Shown: piece by piece, positions 21,910 through 35,349 of the stretch
Layout: each line of letters opens with the position of its first letter
Numbering within the stretch: the stretch's first letter is position 1
Assembly (NCBI GenBank): GCA_015680685.1
Contig: MNCI01014694.1
Span: forward strand, 1,475,797 to 1,531,822
Direction: 5' to 3'
Length of the DNA: 56,026 nucleotides
DNA from: Gnetum montanum
Taxonomy: Eukaryota > Streptophyta > Gnetopsida > Gnetales > Gnetaceae
Made by a program: the position numbers and the translations under genes
The notes under the pieces: generated by a model
What the model was told of the DNA's origin: nothing
What the model saw: the letters and a program-made list of their open reading frames with translations, nothing else
Databases searched by the model: none

Positions 21910-24900
21910 ATGGGTGGATCTTGCCCAAGGAAAAGAGATCAGCAAAATGCTGATGAAGATGACTATAGAGGTGTCCCTGGAAGGTCTGCTAGAAATTTCA
22001 GTTTTGAATGGCCAGTGAATCCATTTGTACGTTTACCATCAGACATTGGCAAGAAAAGTGAAAAGCCTCCTACGCTTTTGCAGCTTTCTATTCAGACAAA
22101 ATGTGAGGTATCATTCTCTATTGAGTTTTTCCCTCTCTTCTTGTTTCTTTTGTTAAGTTATGGTCGGTAAAATGAAATTCATACGCTTCTAACTAGATGA
22201 GTTACAACTTTGATTGCATCCCAGGATTTGTCAAGTTACAAGTCTTTTGCTGCAATTCCTAGGGAATTAACGCAGCAGATTTTCAATGAACTCATTGCAG
22301 TTTTGAGAAAAAGTTCTCTTCAAGCATTTTATGATTGTGCTCTTCAGGTAAGCATGGCAGGGCAGAATTTACATTTTGGATTGTGCACATTGCAAAAAGA
22401 TTTTAATGTGTTGCGTCACCGTTGATAGGATGTTCTTCTTGGAGGATATACTGGAGTGGATGACAGCTGACTTGAAGTAATAGCGTCACAAGGATTATCT
22501 CTTCTTGCTGTTGATATCTCTGAATCACCTGTAATAGATTCTGGCCTTCACTGTTGCAAGGATGCAGAAATTTGCAGATTTTGAATTGCAATTACTGCAG
22601 CAATATTTCAGATGATGGTTTGAACTTTCTAACAGGTATTTCCCTATTTGTAAAAATCAAAGTACTGTTTCAGAGCAGAGCATTACTGCATTCTGAGTTA
22701 TACAAGTTAACTTTGCTGCATTTTCAAACACTTTGTGTGGTTCTCCTCTTCAAAGCTGCTTTTAATGAGTGGCTTGTTCTTTGGATTTTGTTTTGTTTGG
22801 GAAAGACCAGTAAAAATATGGATCCCAATTTCAGGAGTGTCTTTGGTTAACATTTTTATGATCAGTACATAGAAGAATAAATGTAAATGTAGGGTGGAGT
22901 AAAAATTTTTGAATGACAAACAAGTGGATTTGCTTTTTAATGTTTAAAGTTCAAGACCAAGAACTAGCATGAAGTAAACTACTCAAATGCTTGGCATCAC
23001 TTGTACAGAAGGATGGTGAAAGTAACAATGATGTGACAAATATAATTGAAGCAATATGGATGAAATGGCAAGAAGCTAGTGGTGTGTGTTTTGATAAAAG
23101 AATTCTTAATAGATTGTAGGGAAGGTTCCACAAAATTGTTAATAGGCTTGCAATTTTATATGGTTCTGAATGTTGGTCACCCAGAAAACATAAAAGTTCA
23201 ATGTGTATACGTGGTAGAAATGAGAACGCTGAGGCTGTCTTTGGTTACATGAATCTTGTGAACTTGCACCCACAGAGTCCAAAGATTCATGGATTTGGAT
23301 AGATTACACCTCTCAAGGTGAAGTCATAAAAGAATAAGAAAAGCAATACAATTGGGTCAATTTGTCAGTTCATAGCTGAATTTGTTGTTGTTTCCATATA
23401 AAATCAAACAATTTTTCATTGTAAAAAGTCAAATCTATAGATTTAGCATTGGCAAATTTGCCAAACCAAACATGCCCTAAGGTGGATGTAGGGTTTCACT
23501 AGGAAGGACAAAAACAATGATCCTCTTATTAGAGGAACTTTTGGGGTAGTAACCATAGATGAAATGATCAATGCAAGTTGCATCAAATGGTTTGTTTATG
23601 TGTAAAGAAGACCAAAGACTGTTTGGTATGCAATAATAAAGAAATATATCTAAGATCTGGGAATTTGTATTAATTTGGTTTTTAACAAAGGTGAATGATG
23701 GAAGAGCATCATATAACAAACCCTATGTAATTGGGATAAGGTTAGGATGATGGTGATTATGATGATTTAGCTCTTTAGATATTGTTGCATGTAATAGTTG
23801 TACCATGTTGTGTTTGATGCTTTGGACATCCATGTATATTTGTTTTTATAAATAGTCTGAATTTGTAATATCTACCAAACTGCATGCAACAATCTGTAGG
23901 AAGACAAATATCATTATTTTGTTACTATATGTCCATGTAAATATGCCATGATAATATGAAGAATTGCTTTAACCATTTCAATATCATTTTTATATGAAGT
24001 TTGTTTGTTACACTATGCATATACATCTAGATTCTAGTGTAATGAATGTGCACACAACCCTTTTGCAGGTCTTACGAATTTGACTTCATTTAGTCTAAAG
24101 AGAAATGATTCTATTACTGGAGGAGGGCTACATGCTCTAGCAAATCTCACTAACTTAGCAAATCTAGATTTGGAGAGATGCTCTGGAATTCACGGTAGAC
24201 TTGGATCTATTAAAGGTGAGACAATTAAAAGCTTCTTTGTTTTCTTTGAAGAAGTTGAAAAAAAGATATAGTTGTTGATAAACTGTTTGAAGTTTCATTG
24301 GAAATTTCTTGCGATCTTAGAGATCAACAAAGAAACATGATAAAAAAAGTTGCATAATCATTGAATCATCTAGAAATCAAAGATTTTTAAGTTACCATCC
24401 TTATATTCTCATCTTGCTAGCTTCAAAGATTTTAGCACATGAATGTTGTTTTTCAAGTCCCATTTGTGTTCCAACCCTTTATGGCCAATTAGGGCAACTT
24501 TTTGCTGGGGCATTCTCTGCAGTCATTTGCTGACTATGTCACTATCAGAATAGAGCTCTAGGTCCTTGGTCACTTAAGCAATGCTTTTAGTACCATGAGG
24601 AAAGTAGTCCCAAAACTCGGTCTTAATTCGGATCACAGGTTGCAACTTGGTTGCATGAAGACAACGTTACCTGTAATTAACATGTAGTGATACTGTGGTG
24701 AATTTGTTTTACCTGTAATTAACATGTAGTGATACTGTGGTGAATTTGTTTTGTGGCCATTCTTACGTCCCCTATTACACTAAAGACTCTGAAGTTTTTA
24801 GATAAGTTCTACCTTATTTCAACATTTACTTTTTTTATATTTGGCCTGCATATAAAGTATCATGTGCAGTACTACATTTTTCTATTTGGTCAGTATGTAA

Positions 24901-27900
24901 GTATCATATGCATTACTTTGCATGATTTTTACCTTTAAGTATTCAAACCTCATCATCAAAAGATTTTTTGCAAGAATTCTTCTATTTTGGATGCACTTTG
25001 AATGCTCTTCCCTATTGCTGAAGCTTCAATATATATTAGATATTTTTGAAATTTATTTGGTTTGTTTTAAGTTTTTAAATCATTTTCCCCTTTATTACAT
25101 GCTATGCATAAAATGTATTAGAATAATGTAACTGAAATGGGGAGACAAAGAGATGTGGATTTATGTTTCTGAGACCCGTTTGATGCATGGAGTTAATGCA
25201 AGAGACGGTGGTTCTCAACAGTGAATTCATTAATTTATACTTAAAAATATACAATAGTTTAAAAATTATTCTGTTCTCAATGCTTAACATATTATTTTAA
25301 ATGGTTATTTTTATGGAATGTTTTGGAATGTGAACCTGATTCTGAAACGTGAGAAACACAAAAATTTTGGAGGCGATGCAACTCCTGGGCAGATAGATTA
25401 CATGCCATTCATAATCTTTGATGTTGGTTTTCCAAAGGTGATATGTAGATAACTATATTTTTTTTAACACATCACGTTCCTATACATAACAGCTTTTATC
25501 CATTTCTCCCCCTCAACTTTAGGATTTACACTCTGTTAGCGACCTCCATTTGTTTTCATGACCATAATATCACATATGTTGGAGCAGATTGATAACAACA
25601 TCAATTTAATTGTACTCAGCCATCCATAATAAGAAGCCTACAATTCCGATGTGCCAACCCTTGAACTAGTTTTTCCAGGATTCCTGTCCATAGTTCTCTT
25701 TTCTTTTCAAACAGTAATAGATTCAATATTATGTTGGAATGGGTACTCTTATTGTTTCTTCTACACCTGCTAGATGAGCAGAATGAAGTGACTCATAGAT
25801 CTAACTTTCCAGATTAATGGTTTTATTTACTAGTAAAAGCAATGGCTTTTTGGTTCAACAAGGTGGGTTGCACATTGATGTTGATCATGAATGTGAACTT
25901 CCTACATTTGAGGTGTTTCTTTAGAATCAATGGGGATTTAGCACCTGCACTATGATGTTTGTTTGTTCACCTTTAAAGTCACAAGTGCTTCATTTTGGTT
26001 GAAGTCCCTGATATTTAATGTAATAAAAACTTAATTTAATTTCATGTGGCATTTAATAAGATGCATTAACGTTGACATGTCTTGGGTTCAATGCAATGTC
26101 TGTATTTTCATTGTGTTGAAAAAATATAAAGCAGCTTTCTTAGTACCATATAAATGCCTTTTGGTTATTATATAAGTATGAAAGGTCTTAGGTTTAAAAA
26201 CATGTGCCTTAATGAATACATCTTGCTCATGTTCGCTTGGCGTAAATGGATATCCTTATATGAAGTTATGCTAGTTTAAATACTCTACTCGTCGGCATGG
26301 TTTGAAACCAAACTGGCTGTTATTTTCTTCATTGGACCTTTAAATAAATTTCTTTGTTTGCAAATCAAAAACAAACTATGTTGCTTAAATGTATATGAGT
26401 TGGTCTGTATCATAGATTGTTTAAATCATTGAGTGAAGGCTCATAAAATTTTAGTGTTTTTAAGCTTGCATATGCATTTGATTAAATATGATTTTGTCAT
26501 ATGTGTGCAAGACTCACAAAGTTAGAGACTTTGAATATTGGATGGTGCAATTGTATAAAGAACTCAGACATCATAAATCTTGTTAGTATTAATGTTTTGT
26601 TGTTTTGAATTTGCTACTAAATATTATACCTAATTTTCACAAAATGGATTGTATCCTGACTGCTAGGATAGTTCTTTATTTTGTTCCCTAAGTAATGTTA
26701 TTTTGTTGTTTCGTGAGTAATTCACATCTTTTACAAGCTTACTGGTTTGTCAATACACAACACTATTAGTTAATGATATATTTCTAGTGTTAATTGGTTA
26801 ACATTAATATAGTGTTAATACTGGCATCGAACATGCTTACGTTTTGGGAATAGTAAAAAAAAAGCTAACAATTCTTGAAAAAAATAAAATTGAATTTATG
26901 TTTAATTTATTGATTTTTTGCTGTGAGATTTTTTCATCAAGTAACTGTTTTCATGTTTTATTTCTTTATGCATTTCAACTTTTTAACAGTTTTGGTTGGA
27001 CAGGTCTTACAAACCTGAAAGAGCTTCAAATTTCTAGGAGCAAAGTGAATGATATTGGCATTGCTTTTCTGAGAGGTAAACAGCCAATGTTTGCTAAGAG
27101 AATTGAACAGTATAGTGCAATTCCTTTTTTTAACTCTTAAATAATGTTTTAATGATTAGGCACTTTATTGACTGATGATTAAAATGTTTAGTATGTACCT
27201 TATTAGATAAACATGTCTTGTATTTAAATCTAACAATGTGGTAATAGATGAGTTTGGTTTTCTTTTTCTTTTTTGGGAGGCTTCTTTTTAGGTTGGTGCA
27301 AGCTCGTATCATAATTTTTTTAATGTAAAATAATTTTTTGCATGGATTTTCCTATCGCTTTCTGTTGATTGCATGAAGACAAGCTGACTTGCAGCAACCT
27401 AAAATAATTCAACAGACCTGCCAAACTAAGCATCAGCTTTGCAGACCATCAAGGTAAACAAACTTGGAAGTAAAATATAGTAAAGTAGGAACATGCAGAA
27501 GAACAAGGGTAACCTAAAGAGTAACATTATAATTATTTATTTTCATCTTGATTGGGGCAATAGCTTTTGAAGCTTGAAATTGATGATTGTGAATGTGATG
27601 TTGAATGTGAGCAAGGTAGGTAGGTGTGAGGAAAAATCTGAAAAGCAGGAGTTTATGGTGCAAAGTTGGTATTGTTTTGTAGGATGAAGCAGAAAATGTT
27701 GCAAGAACAATATGTAGATACTACAGAGGAATGGAAGATTTGCTCAATGGAAGATGTCAGTCTATAACCTTGTTAAAATATGTAAAAGGAAATTACAAGT
27801 TGCTAAATATTGAAATTGATAGAAGTTTTTCTGTTCTATGTCTTAAAAACAGTAATTTTTTTCACCTTCACTGGATTCTGTTATCATGGGATTGACACCC

Positions 27901-28503
27901 AACGTTTACTTCTAGAACTCTTTGGAAGAACTCTTTGGAAGAACTTGGCTGAATCATTTTGAAGCCAAACAGAATGACCAAAGACCCTCATTTCTTGTTT
28001 CATATGCATTGCAGATACAGCCATTTTTCCTGTATTAATCTTGTGTTTGAAATTAATAGTGTTATCTGTCTTATATCTTAGTTGGAATATAAATTTTGTG
28101 CCTTCTATGTTACAGGATTGAAAAAGCTTACTATGTTGAACATGGAAGGTTGTAATGTCACTGATGCATGCATGGAAACCATTTCAGGTTTTTATTTTTA
28201 CTGTATTTCTTATTGAAGCTGTACCAGACCTATAGGAGTCATATTGTTTAATGGTTTATTTTTTCATGATTCGTTTCTAGTCATGTACCGTGACATTGTG
28301 ACCTATGGGTATGTATGATGATTTAGCATTAGTGAACAATTTTTATAAGGTTGGATTGTCCTTGTTCTGTGGGAAAACTAATGGCCTAGCTTTTATACAG
28401 TTTCAAAGAAGTTCTTGATTGCTTGCAAGGCTTTATGCATTGAGGTATCTCAATATCAAATCCTGCAACATTTCAAATAATGGTATTCAACATCTAGAAG
28501 GCA
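21910..28503 (+). pseudogene. LRR-family (GRR1/AMN1-like repeat) gene, duplicated pseudogene, 5' half
   Basis: Starts MGGSCPRKRDQQNADEDD, resembling the plant LRR-only proteins related to Arabidopsis At1g15740. Exons: 21910-22107, 22225-22347, 22429-22635, 24069-24215, about 26512-26585, 27004-27075 and 28116-28187 (72 bp each, one LRR), and about 28433-28503. Junctions keep phase 0 then phase 1, and most have GT/AG. Lesions: TGA at 22468-22470 where Trp is expected; one base lost near 22552 (frame resumes at LQGCRNLQILNCNYC); acceptors of exons 5 and 8 read GCAA instead of GCAG; last donor is GC. The remaining LRRs, about half the family length, are not found. Introns are kept, so this is a duplicate and not a processed copy. 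Function, if any, is unknown. Confidence 0.85.
24669..24752. repeat. Perfect 42-bp tandem duplication in intron 4
   Basis: ACCTGTAATTAACATGTAGT... occurs twice, period 42, with no visible difference and no N between. It is either very recent or an assembly artefact. Confidence 0.9.
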
Positions 28504-30530
28504 TGCATACCTCTGTAGGAGAATGGTAATGGCACCACATTGGTTGTGACTTGATTTCTTTGTGTCTGAGACATACTTTTAACTATATCTGGAACTTAAT
28601 CTATTGCATTTCTTTCTTATCGCAATTCAGCATTTGATATTTAAGTTTTCAGATTCAGAACTTCATGTATCTTTTGTGGATTTATTTAGTATGGTTATTT
28701 ATTTTCTTATTTTTGTTTTAAAAGTGAATGGGAACATATTGATGCTTGTGTTGCTTACTTTCTCATTTATGTTTTCATTTGTGTGTTTGCTCAATGGCAG
28801 GTGCAAATCGTAAGAATTATCATACTATTTGTTTTATTGTTTGAATGGAATGTTATAAATTTCTCACATATGGGACAAATTTGTGGAGTTTGTGATTTGT
28901 TGTTATACTTCGGTAGCATTAGCACATCTTTAAGAGTTTGGGAGCCAAAGCAAGTTATTTTAAAAAAGGTTTTTGCCTTATGGAAATTCAACAAGTTTTA
29001 CATGTTGTAGGTTGTGAAGTTTGAACTATTTAACACAAGATTTATGTGGCAATGATTTGTTCAATAGTTGCATTGCTCAAAGTTATGAGTTAGCGTTGTA
29101 TTGTCTTTTTCCCTAATTCATTTTATTATGCATTTTTGTTCCAAGGCATCTTCTAAATATATATGGTGTTCTTTCAATTTGTGATCTTCAGGGTTCTTGC
29201 CTGTGTTTTTGGATTACACATCCTATTCTTGAACTCATTTGAATACATGTGCTTGCTCTCGAATACTTCCAAGGCATGTGAAACATAGTTTTGAGCTAAA
29301 TTAGGGTTCATAGCAACTTTTGCTATATTTATGATATCTTTGAATGTTAGAAATGTTAGAGATCTTTGAGAATATGAATAATAATATATTGGATGGCATG
29401 TGATATGAACTGTACTTAAAGAAAAAAAAAAGTTATAGACCTTCTTGGATTTGTTGGACCAAAAGCTCTAGCCAAAGTTTATCACTTATAGGATGTAGTT
29501 CACACGTTCTTTTGAGTCACATGCCTTACCCAACAAGTCACATCACATTGGTTCCATTTTTTTGACAATTATGTTATTTAGGTGTTACCTTGATCAAGGA
29601 ACATTGTCAAAAGAGCATTAACTTGTTTTTACTTAAGCCTTGTAACACATAGAGGATCCACAGTTTGTGCTGAAATTCTTAGTCAATATGATTGTTGTTT
29701 ACCTGCGTTCTGTTTGAATGAGGTTTATATTTGTCATTTCAAGTTCCTTTTGAAATGTTGGCTACAAACCTAAATACAAAGATGATCAAAATTGTTATTT
29801 TTAAAAACTTTTTTGAGGTACTGGGGAGTGATTTTAGGTGAAAGTTTAGTGAGGAGCCATAGAACTAAAGAAGAGAACTCAACAAATCTTCTTAAGGCCA
29901 TACAATTTTTCATTCCCACTTGGTCCTTTTCCAATTCATTGGGTAATGGGATCACATGTTAGTTTTTAGTTTTCATGTGAAAGAGCCATCATGCTTCCAT
30001 GATATAAATCTCCTCATGAGACAAATGAAATGGGCAAATGTAATGAGCTCACTACTTAGTACCATTGAAACACTAATAGCTTGTCAAAAGAGAGCATAAT
30101 ACAAAGAGAAAGTTGGCCTATAAAGATAATTACAATCTTGATAGCTGCATTTAGTAATCATTGAAGTTTGCAATAATAATGGAATAAAATCAAATATCGT
30201 AAATAAAGTCAAAATAAAGTAAAAGTAAAATACATAAAATAAATATTAAAGAGTAAAGAAAATAAAAAATGTATAAATAATGATGTAAAACAAAAAAGAC
30301 GAAAGACTTTTATCCTCTCCAAGGTATTAGAGTAGATAGTCTCCTTCCCTATGACTAAGTTGGAAGAAGGAGATTCAAGAAGTGAAGCAAACTTATTCGT
30401 AGGCTAAGGTGTTGTGACATGGCTGGTTACTTATAAGTTGTAAAGGGTTTCAGTTGTTGAATGTTGACCAACACATGCTTTTAACAACTTGTTAGGTGGT
30501 AAACTATCATAGCCCTAGAAGGAAAAGTTG
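28504..30530. other. Unassigned AT-rich DNA between the LRR pseudogene and element B
   Basis: No further LRR exon, no element protein motif and no RNA gene recognised. 30170-30290 is an A-rich AATAAA/TAAAGT stretch that loosely resembles the middle of the LTRs here and may be the decayed 3' LTR of element B. I could not find its ends. Confidence 0.35.
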
Positions 30531-30540
30531 AGTGTACAAT

Positions 30541-31450
30541 GTATAGTTCTTCCCATAGTGTTTGAAAGTTAGTTTGTTGAGGCACATGCATGAAATTCCA
30601 ATAGAGAACCTTATCTCCAAGTTTGAATTTAACTTTCCTCATTCATGCATCATGACATTGTTTGTGGTATTTCTTGTTCACTTCATTCATCATAAGGGCT
30701 ACTCTTGGATTTTCATTGAGCATGTTGAGTGTCATCAATCTTTATTTATGTGCTAAGTTAATGTCTAGGTCAAGCTCACATGCAATTGAAACTATACCAA
30801 GTTTGGTTTGAATTGGAAGTTTAAGTAACTTTCCATATGCTAAATAATAAGGAGAGTAGCCTATAGGAAGTTTTCATGTTGAGTGGTACGTCCATAGGGC
30901 ATCATTAAGTTTGGTACTCCAATATTTCCTATATCTACTAATGGTCCTTCTTAGGATTTTGGTAATCTCCCTATTAGTTATCTTAACTTGACCATTGGCT
31001 TGAGGATGACAGGGTGTTGTAAGTTTATGTTCCATCCCCAAGCATTGCATTAACTTACAAAAGATAGCACCTGTAAAATGGATTCTATTGTTAGAAATTA
31101 ATGCTCTAGGTACACAAGACCTATTTACCACTTTTTGCTAAAATAAATGAGCTACAATGGAAGAAGTACAGTTAGTAATAGCTATAGTTTCAACCCATTT
31201 AGTATAATAGTCAATAGAAACAATAATGTAAGACTTTCCATTGGACATGGGAGTGACGTATCCCATGAAATCAATTTTCTAAACTTCAAAAGGCTCCGAC
31301 GGTTGGATCCATTATTAGGACCCTTTCATCTGGTTATCATTCCTCCATCTCATTGACATTGTTCACATGAATGGACAAAATGGTAAGCCAAAAATATCTT
31401 GCCATTAGGATTTTTATGGTTATTCTTCTTTCTACATGATGGTCTTCATA
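30541..31450 (-). pseudogene. Element B integrase
   Basis: Would insert element cDNA. The stretch 31131-30874 reads PRALISNNRIHFTGAIF then CHPQANGQVKITNREITKIL, the catalytic core pattern of gypsy integrases (D-N-x-x-HF ... HPQANGQ-E). The usual catalytic D of SDNG is N here and the usual QVE glutamate is K, so it is inactive. Upstream is VSIDYYTKWVE-like sequence near 31225. Downstream near 30640-30570 is the C-terminal FKLGDKVLYWN motif. Stops interrupt. Confidence 0.85.
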
Positions 31451-31799
31451 AGGGCCTTAGTTGATCTATAATAAGTATGCACCATTGTACTAGGCCATTA
31501 ACACAAATTTTATGGACATTACCCTCTATCTCTAGGTAGTGTTTGACCTGGTGGAGGAACTATTGCTTCCTTCTATGGTCCCATTTTATAGGAGTTTCAT
31601 ATATGAGTATATAGGAGAGAAATTCATCATACCAATTTATAATCCTTAGTGCTTGAACTTTAGTTACCTTAGCAAAGAGAAGTTAATATGGAAATTAATC
31701 AGACAAGGACTCTTCATTAGCCCTGTTATTCCATCTTAACCAAGAGAGATGATTGACAACTACATTCTTAATTTCCTTTCTATCCATAATTGTTAAATC

Positions 31800-33050
31800 A
31801 AACTTCTACAAAATCACCAATCATTATATAACACGGGGCTTACTATTGGGTTATTCATTAAGAAGTAAATTACACTATGATTAGTGTGCATAAAAATAGG
31901 GTATTCAAGCACATAGTGCCTAAATTTCTCAAGAGCATACACCACCACCATTAGTTTCTTTTTTAGTAGTGATGTAATTAAGTTGTGTACAAACAATGCT
32001 CCTACCTATACAATGGATGCAATATGCATGTTTTTTATTATCTATTTGCATAAGTACTACTTCCAATGCATAGTTGGATGCATTTTTCATGATATGAAAA
32101 AGTTTAGATCAATCAAGTACATGTAGAATTGGTGTTTCTACAAGCTTCTACTTCAAGTGCTAGAATGCTTATTTGTACTCCTTGGTCCATCCAAATGCTA
32201 CATCCTTGTTGGTAAGCTCAACAAGTGGCATGGCAATTTTGAAGAAGCTTTCAATGAAATGCCTATGGTAACTAGTATGTCCAAGAAATGACCTTACATC
32301 TTTGATTTTTTGAGGCTATCTAGTAATTTCTTCGATGATCCTTATGCTTTTAAGATCTAGCTCGATTCCTTTTTCTAAAATTTAGTATCTTAGGACAATG
32401 CCCTTATGGACCATCAAATGGCCCCTTTTGCTAGTTGAGCTACATGTTTATTTTAATACATCGTTTCAGTACCTACTCAACATGATCCAATGCTTGTTTG
32501 AAATCAGCACCATAGGTAAAAAAGTCATTCATGAAGACCACTACCAATTTGCTACTAAAAGATATTAAGGACTAGACATTGGAAGGTTATAGGATCATTG
32601 CACAAGTCAAAGGACATATTTTTGTATGTAAAAGTCCTTCAAAGACTTGTGAAAGTTGTTTTGGCCTAGTCGTTTAGAATGATTTGTATTAATTTTAACC
32701 ACTATACCTATCTAGAAAGTTGTAGAAGTTATGTCCTGTAATAGTATCCAACACTTAATCCATAAATTGCAGTGGAAAATAGTCTTGGAAGGTTACCATG
32801 TTTAACAACTTGAAGTCTATATAGATTCTTCACTACCATTCTTTCTTTGGTACAATAACAAGTGGGCTTATCCACTCTCTATCTACTAGTGGAACAATGA
32901 ACCTAGCTTTGAGAAGTTTCTCAAATTTCTTCTTAACAACATTTTTAGCCTTGGATTCAATCTTCTTTATGGTTATCTCTTGGGTCTAATAATAGAGTCT
33001 ATGTAGATCCAATGCTAGCATATGCATGTTTCTATTCCTATTCTATTATC
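31800..33050 (-). pseudogene. pol: Element B reverse transcriptase and RNase H
   Basis: Homologous along its length to the element A pol region at 276-1430, in the same orientation. The RNase H piece 31996-31814 contains LMVVVYALEKFRHYVLEYPI, matching VVVFALDNFRHYVLKYKL in A. RT sequence follows to about 33050 with many stops. It is more decayed than A. Confidence 0.75.
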
Positions 33051-33399
33051 ATATGACTAGGCAAAGGCTATTGGCCATTAGTTGACCACTTTCAACAACT
33101 TCCTATTTTGTTCTTTGGTGAGTTGAACATTTATAATTACTAGTTTATCATGGTTTAGGAACATATATTCTACAAATTTTAGTAATATTTTTAGTTCTAA
33201 GGGTTCCAGTTCAAAAGTTTATGGGACTGCCAATTCTCTCCAATCTATCTCTAATTCTTTTCTATTCTTGGCTTTGGAGATTTAACTTCGAATCTACTCC
33301 ATATCATCCCTATTGTCTATATATGCACTTGTGAGGTTCTATGCTAGCTTCATGCACATTGTAAAATTGAAATAGTCATTTATAGTTAGCCACTAGGTG

Positions 33400-34010
33400 T
33401 CTTCATTTTTTTTGGTTGTTACATACATGCATCATTGAATAGTGATGATTTTGACATACATCTTACATGTTGTAATAGATGTGCTCTTGATTGCACATAT
33501 TCTTTGCATGCAATTCCACCCTATGTTACTATATGTAACGCATGGAATCCTCTTCTTCTCTATCTTATCAAATTCATTTTCCTTGGAGATTTCAAAGAAG
33601 AGATCTTTGATTCCTAACTTGACATAATTGTACTTGACTAAGCCCTTTCCATAATGATTGGAAAGTCTCCTTTATAATTTTCCACATGGATTACTAGGAA
33701 ATCTACTAGATATGATCATCTACTAATAGTGGTTATAATATCCTCCATCAGTCCCAATGGAACAATAATGGGTTGGTCTATAAGCTCTAACTTGATATTA
33801 CATTTCTTAAGTGGAGGTAGGTTTCATGTCTTGTACATCTCTTGGAAAATTAAGTTCATACTAGAACTTGAGTCTAACAAAGCTTTGCATGAATTATTTC
33901 TTGCAATTTGAAAATAAATTAGTGGGCTTTCAAGGTTAGTTCTCTTCTTGGGAAGGTGTCTTGCCTTTATCTAATTTGTGACTACATTATTTAACATGAT
34001 AGTTTTTACA
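33400..34010 (-). pseudogene. Element B protease region
   Basis: The minus strand reads KALLDSSSSMNLIF near 33885-33840, where the family has LLDLGxxVNL, then PIIVPLGLMEDIITTIS and GDFPIIMERA. This matches element A's protease step by step. The active-site Gly is lost. Stops are frequent. Confidence 0.75.
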
Positions 34011-34256
34011 TTTTTAAGGTTCTAATTCAAAGGTGTCTTGGTACATATTCCTTGGGCAACTTCAGAGGAATCCACGGTCATAGATGCCTATGATGATTTG
34101 GGTGGACTTCTAGGCTTAAAATGGTCTTTTCTAAGACTTATGCTCAAAACCACTTGAGTTGTCATCCACCCATAAGTTTACTACTCTTGTGGCACTATGT
34201 TGCTAGGGCTATAGAGGTATTTCACCTTGCCTAGGTGGTGTAGGTGGGAAGGGAAA

Positions 34257-34261
34257 GGAGG
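34257..34261. repeat. Target-site duplication of element C, left copy (GGAGG)
   Basis: GGAGG directly precedes the LTR terminus TGATGAC. The same 5 bp follow the other LTR at 52163-52167. Confidence 0.85.
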
Positions 34262-35141
34262 TGATGACTGGTGGATTCCCCTTACATCCAGCCATATAAA
34301 TGACAAGTGTTCATGCATGATCTAGTCAAATTCCATGGATGGGACTAGTTGTGGCATTTAGATCGTTATGTCTTTATTATAGTTTGTTATCTTCCCACTT
34401 GGACTAGTGGTAGCCTTGTCACGTATGATTTAGTTCAAAGTGAGGCATATGATAATTGATGTTATTGCATCCTTATGCTACTCCTAATAATAATAGAAAA
34501 ATTAATTATGTAATCTAATTAACAATGGAAAGCAAAGTCTAAACTAGCCTACATGTAATGAGTATCTATTCCTAACCTTTTGTACATGCCTTGAACTTCA
34601 TGCAACTACCACTAGGATTACCAAGCATACTATTACTGGGTGTACTAAATGATAACACTACTAGGTTAGCAAGTAATTACACTTAAGTACTTGTAGTTAG
34701 TCATACTCATTCTGCTTAATGACAAAAATAATAAAGAGCAATAAATAATAAACATTAACTAAGGAGAACAATAAGCATTTAAGTAATAAACAATAATAAA
34801 GCTAAGTGTATGTTACAATGATGGAAGTAATCTCAATCTTTATTTTTGAGCATGTAACATGTCCAAGTATGTCACATTTGAATAAAGATATCATACAATC
34901 ACTTAACATCACACTGTGGGCATGCACTAGAAATAAACTAATAGAATTTCATTACTTTTTGACTACCTAAATATTCCCTTCTCTATGTTTATATCTATAA
35001 AATTGTGCATCCAAGTGTTGTATTTATAGGCTAACACAAATGAGGCAATATTAGATCCTTGACATCAAACGTTGTGTCTTGATACTAGATACCCAATAAT
35101 GAAGGTCTAATATCGGAGCCCTACCAAAACATGACTCATGA
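34262..35141 (-). repeat. Element C 3' LTR (about 880 bp)
   Basis: Plus-strand ends are TGATGACTGG and GACTCATGA. It matches 51269-52162 throughout, for example at ACAAGTGTTCATGCATG and AAAATTGTGCATCCA. U3 motifs AATATT/AATATC are at about 35047 and 35109. Confidence 0.9.
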
Positions 35142-35160
35142 TACCCCCATGACTGGATAA
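35142..35160 (-). other. Element C polypurine tract
   Basis: The minus strand reads AGTCATGGGGGTA immediately before the LTR start. The identical 13 bases precede the 3' LTR of element D at 49699-49711. Such tracts prime second-strand DNA synthesis. Confidence 0.75.
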
Positions 35161-35349
35161 AAACTCATCCTTGAGTTAAACAAAATGAGAAACAAGTTCT
35201 TTACAAAATATTAGGAAGGTATGGGATTATTGACTGACTCTAATAGACACAAACTGACTCTTTCATGCCACAGTGGTTGTTTATAGAAAATGGACACAAC
35301 ATGACAAAAAAATAAAATTATGGAAGCTATGTAGTTCTCGAAGGTGGTA

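Noticed and set aside
30170-30300. 3' LTR of element B
   Set aside because: Only a loose A-rich resemblance; no terminal TGATGAG/CTCATCA or TATA could be placed, so it is noted but not called.
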